From: Tropicibacter sp. R16_0
GTDB lineage: Bacteria > Pseudomonadota > Alphaproteobacteria > Rhodobacterales > Rhodobacteraceae
DNA: 64,000 nt
Direction: 5' to 3'
NCBI RefSeq assembly: GCF_017743935.1
Contig: NZ_JAGHRE010000003.1
Span: 248,001 to 312,000, forward strand
Made by a program: the position numbers and the translations under genes. The notes under the pieces are model-generated. The model was given only the letters and a program-made list of their open reading frames with translations, ran no database searches and was not told the origin of the DNA. Numbering within the stretch: the stretch's first letter is position 1; each line of letters begins with the position of its first letter. This document shows, one piece after another, positions 1-11,310 of the stretch.

Positions 1-1262
<1,262 letters not shown>

Positions 1263-1266
<4 letters not shown>

Positions 1267-1721
1267 TCGAGCTGGATGACATGGATCGCAATATCCTGCG
1301 GGCTCTGGTGCAGGACGCCAGCCTGAGCGCGGGCGCTTTGGGACGCCGGTTCGGCCTGTCGCAACCTGCAACATGGCGTCGGATCAAACGCCTGGAACAG
1401 GCAGGGGTGATAAAGGGTCGACGGCTAAGGTTGAATGCAGAGGCGCTTGGATTTGGGGTGACGGTGTTTCTGGGCGTCAAACTCGCCCGCAAGGGGCAAG
1501 TGAGCCTGGAGGATTTCGAACGCGCCGTCAGTGCGATCCCCGAGGTGCAGACTGTCGAGCATGTGCTGGGGCTATATGACTACCGCCTGCGCGTGGTTGC
1601 GCGGGATCTTCCAGATTTCGAACGGGTGCTGCGACGGCGGATCATGACTTTGCCCGGGGCAGGGGATGTCGAGGCCAATGTTCTCTTGAGCGAAGAGCGA
1701 CTGCCGGGTCCAATCGGGTAA
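1263..1721 (+). CDS. Lrp/AsnC family transcriptional regulator (second of a pair)
   Basis: 152 residues with the same architecture as the gene before it: HTH at about 1-60 (LDDMDRNILRALVQDASLSAGALGRRFGLSQPATWRRIKRLEQAGVIKGRR) and a RAM domain (VTVFLGVKLARK, VQTVEHVLGLYDYRLRVVARDLPDFE). It starts at the ATG inside the ATGA overlap with the upstream gene. The two proteins align over their full length, which suggests an old tandem duplication; a heteromeric regulator is plausible but not shown. The gene ends convergently with hutC, separated by a long perfect palindrome. Confidence 0.9.
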
Positions 1722-1774
1722 GCATCGCCATCCACCTGCGCGGCCTATCGGCCTTGCGTCCTGCGGACGGCAGG

Positions 1775-1815
1775 GGGCCAGGCTCACGCGGGCAAAGCCC
1801 GCGTGAGCCTGGCCC
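1775..1815. repeat. Perfect 19-bp-stem palindrome in the lrp/hutC convergent gap
   Basis: Two 19-bp arms, beginning GGGCCAGGCTCACGCGGGC, pair perfectly across an AAA loop. The element lies between two convergent genes (stops at 1721 and 1886). No U-tract follows on either strand, so it is not a standard intrinsic terminator. The GGGC-(AAA/TTT)-GCCC core recurs in the mraY-murD gap at 57201-57233, suggesting a REP-like element that may stabilise or end both transcripts. Confidence 0.55.
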
Positions 1816-1885
1816 AACGGGAGGAGATGTCCCGCCAGGGGCATAGACGACGGGCGGGAGCGGCACCGTCTTCTAACTCAAAGGC

Positions 1886-2587
1886 TCAGTATTGTGTGCG
1901 GAACCGATAGCCTGGGTGATGGGTCATGCGGACGTAAGTTACCGGCTCTCCTTGCAACCAGGTTGTGCGTTCCAGCTGAATCACCGGGGTCCCCACGGCC
2001 GTGGCCAGGAAATCCGACAGCTTTGAATCCGTTGACACGGCCGAGAATGTAATCTCGGCATCCGTGAATGGCACCGCATTCAACAACCATTCGTTGGGCC
2101 CCACCGTTGTCAGGTCCGCATGTTCGATGTCCGGCACGGTCGCAATGTTTATCCAGCGCTCCTCGAATTGAAAGGGGCGGTTGTCAGCGTAGTGCATGCA
2201 CAGCAGATGCAGCACCCGTGTCCCGGCCTTAAGCCCCAGCTGAGAGGTCAGCCAGGCGGGCGCATCCGAGACCGAGCGTTCCACCAAGGCATAACGATAG
2301 ACGGCGTTCTGCTCTTCCACAGTCTGACGAACGACTGCAATCTCGATCTTGGCGTGTTTGACAGGGGCGGTTTTCACCCGCGTCCCGCTTTTGCGCCGCC
2401 GCTCGACAAAGCCCTGATCCGCCAATTCCCGAAGCGCCCGGTTCACCGTGGCGCGGGCACAACCGAATTCCTCGGCCAATTCGGTTTCGGTCGGGAGCAA
2501 AGCCCCCTGAGGCCAGATCCGCGCCTCGATCCGTCTTTTGACCTCGTCACGCACGGCGTGAAAGGTGGTTCGTTTCGGGGTCTGCAA
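1886..2587 (-). CDS. hutC: Histidine utilisation repressor, GntR family
   Basis: 233-residue GntR-family repressor of the HutC subfamily. An N-terminal winged HTH spans about residues 10-75 (LLPTETELAEEFGCARATVNRALRELADQGFVERRRKSGTRV). It is followed by a UTRA effector domain (VLHLLCMHYADNRPFQFEERWIN, TPVIQLERTTWLQGEPVTYVRMTHHPGYRF). Known HutC proteins repress hut genes and release DNA when urocanate binds. The gene lies 87 bp downstream of hutF in the same direction, and a HutC-type palindrome stands in the hutF-hutI promoter region. Function is well supported by both sequence and context. Confidence 0.93.
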   Translation of the reverse strand: MQTPKRTTFHAVRDEVKRRIEARIWPQGALLPTETELAEEFGCARATVNRALRELADQGFVERRRKSGTRVKTAPVKHAKIEIAVVRQTVEEQNAVYRYALVERSVSDAPAWLTSQLGLKAGTRVLHLLCMHYADNRPFQFEERWINIATVPDIEHADLTTVGPNEWLLNAVPFTDAEITFSAVSTDSKLSDFLATAVGTPVIQLERTTWLQGEPVTYVRMTHHPGYRFRTQY

Positions 2588-2674
2588 AACTGAGCGACTC
2601 CTGTTTCCTGAGTGAGTGCGTTTATCTGCCCAGATTCAACCAAAAGAGTAAAGGGAAGCTGACTCGGTTTAGCA

Positions 2675-4042
2675 TCAAATGGCGTCAATGAGCGACCGAA
2701 TGGCCCGAGTATATGACGAAACGATCTGTTCCCTCTCCAGGTGGCGCCCATTCCGGACCATATGTCGGCCCGCAGACCAGACATCGGTGACGACATTGTC
2801 GTCTGCGGCAAACACCAAAGCATCCAGCAATTGATCGCCCTCTACAGCGCACAGCGCCGTGTCCGCGCCATCCAGGGCCACCAGATCGGCAAGGTTGCCG
2901 ATGCTGATGTGCCCGGCTTGCCGTCCAAGCGCCTGTGCCCCTCCTCGGGCTGCGTCCAGATAGATCGCCGCCCCGACAGAGCCTTCGCCCGGGATCATCA
3001 CGTTTCGCTGCAAATCGCGCAGGCGCTGCGAATACTCCAGCGTGCGCAGCTCTTCGGTGAGCGCGATCCGCACGTTGGAATCCGATCCAACACCATAGGC
3101 GCCGCCCTCGGCCAGAAAGGTCGGGCCGTTGTAAGGGCCATCGCCCAGATTTGCCTCGGTGATGGGGCACAGGCCAGCCACAGCACCCGACCTTGCCATA
3201 TCCCGGGTTTCTTTGTCGGTCATGTGGGTCGCATGGATCAAACACCATGAGGTGTCGACCGGCGCATTATTCAGCAGCCATTCAACCGGGCGCGCGCCAA
3301 GCCAGGTTTGAATGTCGGCCACCTCCTTGGGTTGTTCCGAGATGTGGATGTGCACCGGGGCCTCATCCTTCAACATCAGCGCCTCTGCCAGATCCCGAGG
3401 AGAGGTCGCGCGCAGTGAATGGGGCGCGATCCCGACGCGTGCGTCCCCCGGCAGGATTCGCGAAGCGTGAGCGCGCGCTTGCGTCACCAGTTCAGCAAAG
3501 CTGTCCACGGTGTTGCCAAATCGGGTTTGCCCACCGCTGAGTGGCTGCTCGCCCGCACCGCCGTAAGTGTAGAGCACCGGCAGATGTGTCAGGCCGATGC
3601 CGGTTTTAAGCGCCGCCGCAAACACCCGGTCGCTCAATTCGGTCATTGTTTCGAAGCGCGTGCCGCCGGGCTGGTGATGGACATAGTGGAATTCACCGAC
3701 CGAGGCATAGCCCGCCTCGAGCATCTCCATGAACACCAGGGCGGCGATGGCCTCATATTGCTCGGGCGTGATGTGCTCCATGAAACGGTACATCAAAGTA
3801 CGCCAGGTCCAGAAGCTGTCTTTGCCAGCGGCGCGCACTTCGGTCATGCCCGCCATCGCGCGCTGGAAGGAATGGGAATGCAGGTTTCCCAAAGATGGCA
3901 ATAGAATGTCCACCCGCCTGTCCTGCGGCTGCGGGGTTTGTCCCGCCTGAATTGACGCGATCTGACCGTCTTCGACAGATACGATGACGTCCTGAAGCCA
4001 ACCTTCGGGGGTGCGGGCGCGGTTCGCGAAAATTCTCTGCAT
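2675..4042 (-). CDS. hutF: Formimidoylglutamate deiminase
   Basis: Zn-dependent amidohydrolase that deaminates N-formimino-L-glutamate to N-formyl-L-glutamate plus ammonia, the step specific to the five-enzyme histidine route. 455 residues from the chosen ATG. Metal-binding motifs are visible: [11 protein letters not shown] near the N-terminus, later HIHISEQ and [11 protein letters not shown], and [11 protein letters not shown] chose 4042 because AGGA stands 3-6 bases upstream. An in-frame ATG at 4099 would extend the protein through the shared promoter and the operator at 4053-4066. Divergent from hutI and followed by hutC. With hutG on the other strand, the locus encodes the HutF-HutG branch. 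Confidence 0.95.
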   Translation of the reverse strand: MQRIFANRARTPEGWLQDVIVSVEDGQIASIQAGQTPQPQDRRVDILLPSLGNLHSHSFQRAMAGMTEVRAAGKDSFWTWRTLMYRFMEHITPEQYEAIAALVFMEMLEAGYASVGEFHYVHHQPGGTRFETMTELSDRVFAAALKTGIGLTHLPVLYTYGGAGEQPLSGGQTRFGNTVDSFAELVTQARAHASRILPGDARVGIAPHSLRATSPRDLAEALMLKDEAPVHIHISEQPKEVADIQTWLGARPVEWLLNNAPVDTSWCLIHATHMTDKETRDMARSGAVAGLCPITEANLGDGPYNGPTFLAEGGAYGVGSDSNVRIALTEELRTLEYSQRLRDLQRNVMIPGEGSVGAAIYLDAARGGAQALGRQAGHISIGNLADLVALDGADTALCAVEGDQLLDALVFAADDNVVTDVWSAGRHMVRNGRHLEREQIVSSYTRAIRSLIDAI

Positions 4043-4052
4043 CGCTTCCTCA

Positions 4053-4066
4053 TATGTATAGACATA
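4053..4066. promoter_or_regulatory. Candidate HutC operator in the hutF/hutI divergent promoter
   Basis: TATGTATAGACATA has perfect TATGT/ACATA arms around a 4-bp centre. It sits 11 bp from the hutF start and 51 bp from the hutI start, between the two divergent hut transcripts. The TGTATA-ACA form matches the type of site I recall for HutC repressors in other proteobacteria; binding is inferred. One such site could control both arms of the locus. Confidence 0.7.
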
Positions 4067-4116
4067 AGATTTATAATCCCATACGTTTCGCCGTATCAAG
4101 AGGGAAGTGGACGCTG

Positions 4117-5322
4117 ATGAGCGACAAGTTCAATTATGTTCTGTTGAATGCCCGACTGGCGACAATGGACGAAAACTCAGAAGGTTACGGGCTGATTGAC
4201 GGCTCTGTGGTGGTTCGGGGTGGTCGAATCGCATGGGTTGGTAGTGACCTGCCCAAGGACACTGCGGATTTGCCCCGTCATGACGCAGGTGGGCGCTTGG
4301 TGACGCCATCCTTCATCGACTGCCACACGCATATCGTTTTTGGCGGCGACCGCGCGATGGAGTTTGAAATGCGCCTGAACGGTGCCAGCTATGAAGAGGT
4401 CGCGCGCGCCGGGGGCGGCATCGTCTCGACCGTCAAGGCCACCCGCACCGCCAGCGTCGATCAGCTGGTTCAACTGGCCCTGCCGCGTCTGGACGCGCTG
4501 TTGGCCGAGGGTGTGAGCGTGGTCGAGGTCAAATCCGGCTATGGCTTAGACCGCGAGACCGAACTGAACATGCTGCGCGCGGCGCGGCAGCTTCGGGATC
4601 TGCGCCCGGTTCTGATCAAGACAACATTTCTGGGCGCGCATGCGACACCCGCCGAATACGCGGGGCAGGACGACGCCTATATTGATGATGTCTGCATTCC
4701 CGCCCTGCGCGCCGCCCACGCCGAGGGGCTTGTCGATGCGGTCGACGGATTCTGCGAAGGCATCGCGTTCCAGCCCGCCCAGATCGAACGTGTATTCAAA
4801 GTGGCGCATGAGCTGGGGTTGCCGGTCAAACTGCATGCCGAGCAGCTCAGCCATCTGGGCGGCACGCAGCTGGCTGCGAAATACAACGCACTGTCTGTCG
4901 ATCACGTGGAATACGCGACCGAGGATGACGCTCGCGCCATGGCGGCTAGCGGCTCGGTCGCGGTGATCCTGCCCGGCGCTTTCTACACGATCCGCGAGAC
5001 GCAAGCTCCCCCCATCGATCACTTCCGTGCCTATGGCGTGCCGATGGCTCTGGCCACCGATTGCAACCCGGGTTCCTCGCCGCTGACATCACTGTTGCTG
5101 ACGATGAATATGGCCTGCACCCTGTTCCGCATGACCCCGCTCGAGGCGCTGACAGGTGTGACCCGCAACGCCGCCAAGGCGCTTGGCCTGTCCGACCGTG
5201 GCCAGCTGCGCGAGGGGTTCGTTGCGGATTTCGCGATCTGGGATGTCCAGACGCCTGCCGAGCTCTCTTATCGCATTGGCTTCAACCCTCTCCACGAACG
5301 TCTTAACGGAGATACCGCATGA
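4117..5322 (+). CDS. hutI: Imidazolonepropionase
   Basis: Hydrolyses 4-imidazolone-5-propionate to N-formiminoglutamate, third step of histidine degradation, using a single metal. 401 residues. The metal site CHTHIVFGG appears near residue 70, followed by [44 protein letters not shown] and [12 protein letters not shown]. An in-frame ATG at 4054 would start inside the operator, whereas ATG 4117 ([10 protein letters not shown]) has an AGAGGGAAG ribosome site upstream, so 4117 is preferred. The stop overlaps hutH by 4 bases (ATGA), showing tight translational coupling in a hutI-hutH-hutG-hutU operon. Confidence 0.96.
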   Translation: MSDKFNYVLLNARLATMDENSEGYGLIDGSVVVRGGRIAWVGSDLPKDTADLPRHDAGGRLVTPSFIDCHTHIVFGGDRAMEFEMRLNGASYEEVARAGGGIVSTVKATRTASVDQLVQLALPRLDALLAEGVSVVEVKSGYGLDRETELNMLRAARQLRDLRPVLIKTTFLGAHATPAEYAGQDDAYIDDVCIPALRAAHAEGLVDAVDGFCEGIAFQPAQIERVFKVAHELGLPVKLHAEQLSHLGGTQLAAKYNALSVDHVEYATEDDARAMAASGSVAVILPGAFYTIRETQAPPIDHFRAYGVPMALATDCNPGSSPLTSLLLTMNMACTLFRMTPLEALTGVTRNAAKALGLSDRGQLREGFVADFAIWDVQTPAELSYRIGFNPLHERLNGDTA

Positions 5323-6842
5323 TTTCTCTCACCCCCGGGGCCGTAGATCTGGCCACGCTGCGCGAGATTTACCGTAACATGGCGCCCGCCAAGCTGGACG
5401 CGTCAGCGCGTCCCGCTGTCGAGGCGGCGGCTCAGATGGTGGCCGACGCCGCCGCTGGCGAGGCGGCGGTTTATGGCATCAACACGGGCTTTGGCAAACT
5501 GGCCAGCAAGAAAATCGCGCCCGAGGATACCGCCACCCTGCAGCGCAACCTGATCCTGTCGCATTGCTGTGGCGTGGGGCAGCCCCTGACCGAGGATCGC
5601 ACGCGCCTGATGATGGTGCTCAAGCTGCTGTCGCTAGGGCGAGGTGCGTCCGGTGTTCGGTGGGAGGTGATCGCGCTGATCGAGGCGATGCTTGAGGCGG
5701 GCGTGACTCCCGTGGTGCCGGAGCAAGGCTCGGTCGGGGCATCCGGAGACCTTGCCCCGCTGGCGCATATGACGGCGGCGATGATCGGCGCGGGCGAAGC
5801 AACCTATCAGGGCGCGCGCATGCCTGCGGATCAGGCGCTGGCCAAGGTGGGGCTGACCCCGGTTGTGCTTGGTCCGAAAGAGGGGCTGGGCCTGATCAAC
5901 GGCACGCAGTTTTCCACCGCCAACGCGCTGGCCGGTCTGTTTGATGCCTGGCGCATGGTCGAAGCTTCGATGACGATCGCCTCGCTGTCGACGGATGCAA
6001 TCATGGGGTCCACCGCGCCGTTGCTGGCCGACATCCACACCCTGCGCGGTCATGCCGGTCAGATCGATGTGGCGCAGGGCATGCGGACGCTGATGGAAGG
6101 CTCGGAAATCCGCGAAAGCCACCGCGAAGACGACACCCGCGTGCAAGACCCATATTGCATCCGATGCCAGCCGCAGGTTGTTGGCGCCGCGTTGGATGTA
6201 CTACGCATGGCTGCCAAAACGCTGGAGATCGAGGCCAACGCCGTTACCGACAACCCCCTGGTGCTGGTGAACGAGGGACGGATCGTTTCGGGCGGCAACT
6301 TCCACGCTGAATATGTGGGCTTTGCGGCGGATCAGATCGCCCTGGCCGTGGCCGAGATCGGCGCGATTGCACAACGCCGGGTGGCGCTGATGGTCGATCC
6401 AACGCTGTCTTACGATCTGCCGCCCTTCTTGACCCCTGATCCCGGCCTGAACTCGGGCTTTATGATTGCCGAGGTCACAACTGCGGCCTTGATGAGTGAA
6501 AACAAGCACTTGGCCAATCCTTGTGTCACGGATTCCACACCCACCTCGGCCAACCAAGAGGACCACGTGTCCATGGCCGCCCATGGTGCGCTGCGCTTGC
6601 GGCGGATGAACGACAACCTGTCGGTGATTTTGGGGGTTGAGCTGCTTTGTGCCGCGCAAGGCGTCGAAGCACGCGCGCCTCTGGTCACCTCGACCGGGTT
6701 GAAAGCGGTGATCGCCCATCTGCGCGGCACCGTGCCGACCCTGGCCGAGGATCGCTATCTCGCCCCCGATATCGAGGCCGCGTCGGCCATGGTGCGCTCG
6801 GGCGAACTGGCTCGGGTCGCCGGATTGGAGGTACCCTCATGA
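5319..6842 (+). CDS. hutH: Histidine ammonia-lyase
   Basis: Deaminates L-histidine to urocanate, the entry step of the pathway. 507 residues, normal length. The MIO cofactor forms from the Ala-Ser-Gly triad in [11 protein letters not shown], with Ala at residue 141. Other hallmarks are [20 protein letters not shown]-like [43 protein letters not shown] and [11 protein letters not shown]-like [13 protein letters not shown]. It is coupled by 4-base overlaps to hutI before it and hutG after it. It acts as a cytosolic homotetramer in known cases. Confidence 0.98.
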   Translation: MISLTPGAVDLATLREIYRNMAPAKLDASARPAVEAAAQMVADAAAGEAAVYGINTGFGKLASKKIAPEDTATLQRNLILSHCCGVGQPLTEDRTRLMMVLKLLSLGRGASGVRWEVIALIEAMLEAGVTPVVPEQGSVGASGDLAPLAHMTAAMIGAGEATYQGARMPADQALAKVGLTPVVLGPKEGLGLINGTQFSTANALAGLFDAWRMVEASMTIASLSTDAIMGSTAPLLADIHTLRGHAGQIDVAQGMRTLMEGSEIRESHREDDTRVQDPYCIRCQPQVVGAALDVLRMAAKTLEIEANAVTDNPLVLVNEGRIVSGGNFHAEYVGFAADQIALAVAEIGAIAQRRVALMVDPTLSYDLPPFLTPDPGLNSGFMIAEVTTAALMSENKHLANPCVTDSTPTSANQEDHVSMAAHGALRLRRMNDNLSVILGVELLCAAQGVEARAPLVTSTGLKAVIAHLRGTVPTLAEDRYLAPDIEAASAMVRSGELARVAGLEVPS

Positions 6843-7621
6843 TCGAGGTCACGCAGGGCAACAGCCCGCTGGTTCTGGGTTTGCCGCATACGGGGACGGA
6901 CGTGCCGCCCGAGATCTGGGAGACGCTGAACCAGACCGGCCAGGCGCTGGCCGACACCGATTGGCATATCCATGACCTATACGCCGGGCTGGTTGATGAC
7001 ATCACCACGGTGCGCACGCCGATCCATCGCTATGTCATCGACGTGAACCGCGACCCGGCGGGGGTGAGCCTCTATCCAGGGCAGAACACCACAACCCTGT
7101 GCCCGACAACTGATTTTGACGGCTTGCCAATCTACCGCGAAGGAATGGAGCCGGATGAAGCCGAGATCACCCGCCGCCGTGACACATATCACGCGCCCTA
7201 TCACGCGGCGCTTGAGGCCGAGTTGCAGCGGGTGAAGGACATCCATGGCTTTGCCGTGCTCTATGATTGCCACTCGATCCGGTCGCACATCCCGTTCCTG
7301 TTCGACGGCAAGCTGCCCGATTTCAACATCGGCACCAACATGGGCGCCACTTGCGCGCCGGACATCGAAGGTGGAACCTATGAAATCTGCGTAAAAACAG
7401 TAGGCTACACCCATATCCTGAACGGTCGCTTCAAGGGCGGCTGGACCACGCGTCATTATGGTCGACCGGGTGAAAACCTGCATGCGATCCAGATGGAACT
7501 GGCGCAATCCACCTACATGACCGAGGCCGCGCCCTGGGACTATCTGCCGGTTAAGGCAGACGCCCTGCGCGCCCATCTTTCCGACATTCTGACCATGCTC
7601 AAACAATGGAGCCCCGCATGA
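6839..7621 (+). CDS. hutG: N-formylglutamate deformylase
   Basis: Hydrolyses N-formyl-L-glutamate to glutamate and formate, last step of the HutF branch. 260 residues from the ATG that overlaps the hutH stop (ATGA at 6839). Features of the family: [16 protein letters not shown] near the N-terminus, VDVNRD-type [49 protein letters not shown] and [28 protein letters not shown]. Longer in-frame starts would lie inside hutH and are rejected. It overlaps hutU by 4 bases. Because it is a deformylase rather than a formiminoglutamase, it agrees with the presence of hutF. Confidence 0.95.
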   Translation: MIEVTQGNSPLVLGLPHTGTDVPPEIWETLNQTGQALADTDWHIHDLYAGLVDDITTVRTPIHRYVIDVNRDPAGVSLYPGQNTTTLCPTTDFDGLPIYREGMEPDEAEITRRRDTYHAPYHAALEAELQRVKDIHGFAVLYDCHSIRSHIPFLFDGKLPDFNIGTNMGATCAPDIEGGTYEICVKTVGYTHILNGRFKGGWTTRHYGRPGENLHAIQMELAQSTYMTEAAPWDYLPVKADALRAHLSDILTMLKQWSPA

Positions 7622-9297
7622 CCGATCCTCGTAAGAACGCCCGCGACATCTTTCCGCCCACTGGCCCGGAAATCACCGCCAAGTCCTGGATGACCGAAGC
7701 ACCGATGCGGATGCTGATGAACAACCTGCACCCGGATGTGGCCGAAAACCCGCATGAGCTGGTGGTCTATGGCGGCATTGGCCGCGCCGCCCGCACCTGG
7801 GAGGATTTCGACAAGATCGTCGCCAATCTGAAAGATCTTGAGGAAGATCAGACACTTCTGGTGCAGTCGGGCAAGCCCGTGGGTGTGTTCCGCACCCATT
7901 CCGACGCGCCGCGCGTTCTGATCGCGAACTCGAACCTGGTGCCGCATTGGGCCAATTGGGATCATTTCAACGAGCTCGACAAAAAAGGCCTGGCGATGTA
8001 CGGCCAGATGACCGCCGGGTCGTGGATCTATATTGGCACCCAGGGTATCGTGCAGGGCACCTACGAGACCTTTGCCGAGGCCGGGCGTCAGCACTATGGT
8101 GGTGACCTGACGGGCAAGTGGATCCTGACTGGCGGATTGGGTGGCATGGGCGGCGCGCAGCCGCTGGCGGCTGTGTTTGCCGGCGCCTGCTGTCTGGCGG
8201 TGGAATGCAATCCGGAATCGATCGATTTCCGTCTGCGGACCAAATACTTGGACGAGAAAGCTGAGACGCTGGATGAGGCGCTTGAGATGATCGAGCGCTG
8301 GACCGCAGCGGGCGAAGCCAAGTCCGTGGGCCTGTTGGGCAATGCGGCGGATGTCTTCCCCGAGTTGGTGCGCCGGATGAAAGACGGCGGGCCGCGTCCG
8401 GATATTGTCACCGACCAAACCAGCGCCCATGATCCGATCAACGGCTACCTGCCGCAGGGCTGGACCATGGGCGAATGGCGCGCCAAGCGTGAAAGCGACC
8501 CCAAGGCGGTCGAAGTGGCCTCGCGCGCGTCGATGAAAGTGCATGTCGAGGCCATGGTCGATTTCTGGAACGCAGGCGTCCCGACGCTGGATTACGGAAA
8601 CAACATTCGTCAGGTGGCGCTGGACGAAGGGTTCGAGAACGCCTTTGACTTCCCGGGCTTTGTACCTGCCTACATTCGCCCGCTGTTCTGCAAGGGCATC
8701 GGCCCGTTCCGCTGGTGCGCCCTGTCTGGCGACCCCGAGGACATCTATAAAACCGACGCCAAGATGAAAGAGCTGTTCCCCGAGAACACCCATCTGCACA
8801 ACTGGCTGGACATGGCGCAAGAGCGGATCGCGTTCCAGGGGCTGCCCGCGCGGATTTGCTGGATCGGGTTGGGAGATCGCCACAAGGCGGGTCTTGCGTT
8901 TAACGAGATGGTACGCAACGGCGAGCTGAAGGCGCCGGTTGTCATTGGGCGCGATCACCTCGACAGCGGCTCGGTCGCCTCGCCCAACCGCGAGACCGAG
9001 GCGATGATGGACGGCTCAGACGCTGTGTCGGACTGGCCGCTGCTCAATGCGCTGCTCAACACCGCCTCGGGCGCGACTTGGGTGTCGCTGCACCATGGCG
9101 GCGGCGTCGGCATGGGGTTCAGCCAGCATTCGGGCATGGTGATCTGTTGTGACGGCACTGAAGACGCGGATCGCCGCATTGCCAATGTGCTGTGGAACGA
9201 TCCGGCCACGGGTGTGATGCGCCACGCGGATGCAGGCTATGACATCGCCAAGGACTGCGCGCGGGAGCATGATCTGAACCTGCCGGGCATTTTGTAA
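7618..9297 (+). CDS. hutU: Urocanate hydratase
   Basis: Converts urocanate to 4-imidazolone-5-propionate using tightly bound NAD+ as an electrophile. 559 residues, normal size. Motifs seen include [98 protein letters not shown] and [21 protein letters not shown]. The start is the ATG in the ATGA overlap with hutG; an ATG four codons upstream lies inside hutG. Last gene of the hut operon. A hairpin follows 25 bases after the stop. Confidence 0.98.
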   Translation: MTDPRKNARDIFPPTGPEITAKSWMTEAPMRMLMNNLHPDVAENPHELVVYGGIGRAARTWEDFDKIVANLKDLEEDQTLLVQSGKPVGVFRTHSDAPRVLIANSNLVPHWANWDHFNELDKKGLAMYGQMTAGSWIYIGTQGIVQGTYETFAEAGRQHYGGDLTGKWILTGGLGGMGGAQPLAAVFAGACCLAVECNPESIDFRLRTKYLDEKAETLDEALEMIERWTAAGEAKSVGLLGNAADVFPELVRRMKDGGPRPDIVTDQTSAHDPINGYLPQGWTMGEWRAKRESDPKAVEVASRASMKVHVEAMVDFWNAGVPTLDYGNNIRQVALDEGFENAFDFPGFVPAYIRPLFCKGIGPFRWCALSGDPEDIYKTDAKMKELFPENTHLHNWLDMAQERIAFQGLPARICWIGLGDRHKAGLAFNEMVRNGELKAPVVIGRDHLDSGSVASPNRETEAMMDGSDAVSDWPLLNALLNTASGATWVSLHHGGGVGMGFSQHSGMVICCDGTEDADRRIANVLWNDPATGVMRHADAGYDIAKDCAREHDLNLPGIL

Positions 9298-9321
9298 GGA
9301 CGGGACGGGGGCGCTGCCCGT

Positions 9322-9347
9322 CGCCATTGGTGCTTGAACCAATGGCG
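9322..9347. repeat. Hairpin downstream of hutU
   Basis: CGCCATTGGT and ACCAATGGCG pair perfectly (10 bp) across a 6-base loop. The surrounding GGGGGCGC/GCGACCCCC sequences can extend the structure. There is no U-tract immediately after it, so it may be a transcript-stabilising or REP-like structure rather than a strong terminator for the hut operon. Confidence 0.5.
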
Positions 9348-9490
9348 CATCCATGGCGACCCCCGCCGTACTTTTCAACAAGTAGAAGCATGAGGCGTCG
9401 GATTCTGATCTGTTCTGTGTCGGTTTGCCGCTTTACGTCGTTTGAACGGAGCGGCAAGGTTCATGCGACTTGAACAAAAGGATCCTCCCC

Positions 9491-10618
9491 ATGCCTGCCT
9501 TGCTAGACACTGTTGACCCCAACGGGCTCGAAGAGTTTTCGGTGGTTTTCACCGACCGGTCCCTGAACCACATGTCCGCCGCCTTTCAGGGCGTGATGCG
9601 CGACATCTCGGACATGCTCAAAGACGTCTATGGCGCTCATGGCGTGGCCGTGATCCCGGGCGGCGGCACCTATGGGATGGAGGCCGTGGCGCGTCAGTTT
9701 GCGCGGGGCGCCAATGTGCTGGTCGTGCGTAACGGCTGGTTTTCCTATCGTTGGAGCCAGATTTTCGAGACCGGTGATCTGACCGCCAGCACCCAGGTGA
9801 TGAAGGCGCGCCAGACCGGCAATTCCAGCCCGTCACCGTTCACCCCAGCCCCGATTGACGAGGTTGTGGCAGCGATCCGCGAACAGAAGCCGGATATCGT
9901 TTTTGCGCCGCATGTGGAAACCGCCGCGGGTGTCATCCTGCCCGATGACTATGTGACCGCGATGGCCGCCGCCGCGCATGAGGTGGGGGCGCTGATGGTG
10001 CTGGATTGCATCGCCAGCGGCTGCGCCTGGATCGACATGAAGGCGACCGGCGTCGACGTTCTGATCTCGGCCCCGCAAAAGGGGTGGAGCGCGTCGCCCT
10101 GCGCAGGTTTGGTGATGTTGTCCGAGCGCGCTGAACAGCGTTTGGACGAGACGACATCGGACAGCTTTGCCATCGACCTGAAGAAATGGCGCCAGATCAT
10201 GCAGGCCTATGAAAATGGCGGCCATGCCTATCACGCGACCATGCCAACGGACGCGCTGCGCGCGTTCCGCGACACGATGGTGGAAACGCGCGAGTACGGC
10301 TTTGACAAGCTGCGCGATGCGCAGTGGGCGCTTGGCAACGGTGTCCGCGCGATGCTGGCTGAAAAGGGGATCGTTTCGGTCGCAGCCGACGGCTTTGGCG
10401 CGCCGGGGGTTGTGGTGAGCTATACCAGCGATCCAGAGGTACAGAACGGAAAGAAGTTTGCGGCCTTGGGCATGCAGATCGCAGCCGGTGTGCCGCTGCA
10501 ATGTGATGAGCCTGCGGATTTCAGCACCTTCCGCCTGGGCCTCTTTGGTCTGGACAAGCTTTATGATGTCGACGGCACCATCGGGCGTCTGAAGCGCGCG
10601 CTTGATCAGGTTCTGTAG
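9491..10618 (+). CDS. Class V PLP-dependent aminotransferase, substrate unknown
   Basis: 375 residues from ATG 9491, which has AAAGGA eight bases upstream; an in-frame TTG at 9470 has nothing comparable. Fold-type I class V features: GGGTYGMEAVARQF for phosphate binding, NGWFSYRWSQI, HVETAAGVILPDDY, LDCIASGCAWIDM with the cofactor Asp, and SAPQKGWSASP with the likely Schiff-base Lys. The closest relatives I can name are the alanine-glyoxylate/serine-glyoxylate aminotransferase group. It follows the hut operon by about 190 bp, so a link to glutamate or glyoxylate metabolism is possible but unproven. Its end overlaps the convergent M50 peptidase gene by 13 bases. Confidence 0.85.
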   Translation: MPALLDTVDPNGLEEFSVVFTDRSLNHMSAAFQGVMRDISDMLKDVYGAHGVAVIPGGGTYGMEAVARQFARGANVLVVRNGWFSYRWSQIFETGDLTASTQVMKARQTGNSSPSPFTPAPIDEVVAAIREQKPDIVFAPHVETAAGVILPDDYVTAMAAAAHEVGALMVLDCIASGCAWIDMKATGVDVLISAPQKGWSASPCAGLVMLSERAEQRLDETTSDSFAIDLKKWRQIMQAYENGGHAYHATMPTDALRAFRDTMVETREYGFDKLRDAQWALGNGVRAMLAEKGIVSVAADGFGAPGVVVSYTSDPEVQNGKKFAALGMQIAAGVPLQCDEPADFSTFRLGLFGLDKLYDVDGTIGRLKRALDQVL

Positions 10619-11310
10619 CGCGACTTGTTTGCGGGGCGGATGTTGCTGTCCGCCCCCAATCCGTAGCGCAGGCACAGGGCAAGCACGCCCAGGCTGAGCA
10701 CGATCCACAGCGCCCCCCACATCATTGTAGCACCGCCGAATTCTTCGGCCAGCATGCGGGCGTCGGATCGCAGATACGAGTGTTGGATCGTATCGCTGAA
10801 GATGTCGTAGGGCACGTAGATCATGCTTGCCAGTCCAATCACGCGAAGCATCAGATCGCTGTAATCGCGGGGCAGAAAGCGTGCGATGGCCAGCATGGCA
10901 AACCCCGTGATCAAGCCAAACCCCAGGGCAAACAACTCGCGACTGTAAAGCACGGTGGTCAGCAGGATGAACCCGCCAAGAATGCCCAAAACAGCGCGAT
11001 CCGCATGGGTGCGGACGGCGGCCGTAAAAAGCAATGCGCCGATGAGGAGCGAGCCCTGATAACCTGCGCTGAGGCTCAGGAAACGGTTGCCGCCGCGCGA
11101 GATGACCAGCCCGCCTTCGTCCGCGTTGACGGTCAGGCTTTCGACCGAACCGCCCGTGGCCAGGATCGCGATGACATGCGACAGTTCGTGCAGATAGACG
11201 ATCAGGATCTTGAGCGGTGCCACCACAGGCGTTTGCCATAGGGCAAACAGCAGGGTGGTCAGGACAATCAGCTGCCAATGGCCGCGCAGAAGGGCCATCA
11301 GGCGGTTCAC
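10606..11310 (-). CDS. Membrane-embedded M50-family peptidase
   Basis: 234 residues, mostly hydrophobic. The zinc-binding HExxH of site-2-type peptidases is visible as HELSH near residue 41, in the stretch IVYLHELSHVIAILATGG. Several transmembrane segments follow (LIGALLFTAAV, AVLGILGGFILLTTVLY, LFALGFGLITGFAMLAI, WGALWIVLSLGVLALCL). It starts at GTG in a 4-base GTGA overlap with the upstream hydroxylase gene, so both are co-translated. There is no PDZ domain, which makes it like the short M50B relatives. The substrate is unknown. Confidence 0.8.
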   Translation of the reverse strand: MNRLMALLRGHWQLIVLTTLLFALWQTPVVAPLKILIVYLHELSHVIAILATGGSVESLTVNADEGGLVISRGGNRFLSLSAGYQGSLLIGALLFTAAVRTHADRAVLGILGGFILLTTVLYSRELFALGFGLITGFAMLAIARFLPRDYSDLMLRVIGLASMIYVPYDIFSDTIQHSYLRSDARMLAEEFGGATMMWGALWIVLSLGVLALCLRYGLGADSNIRPANKSRYRT

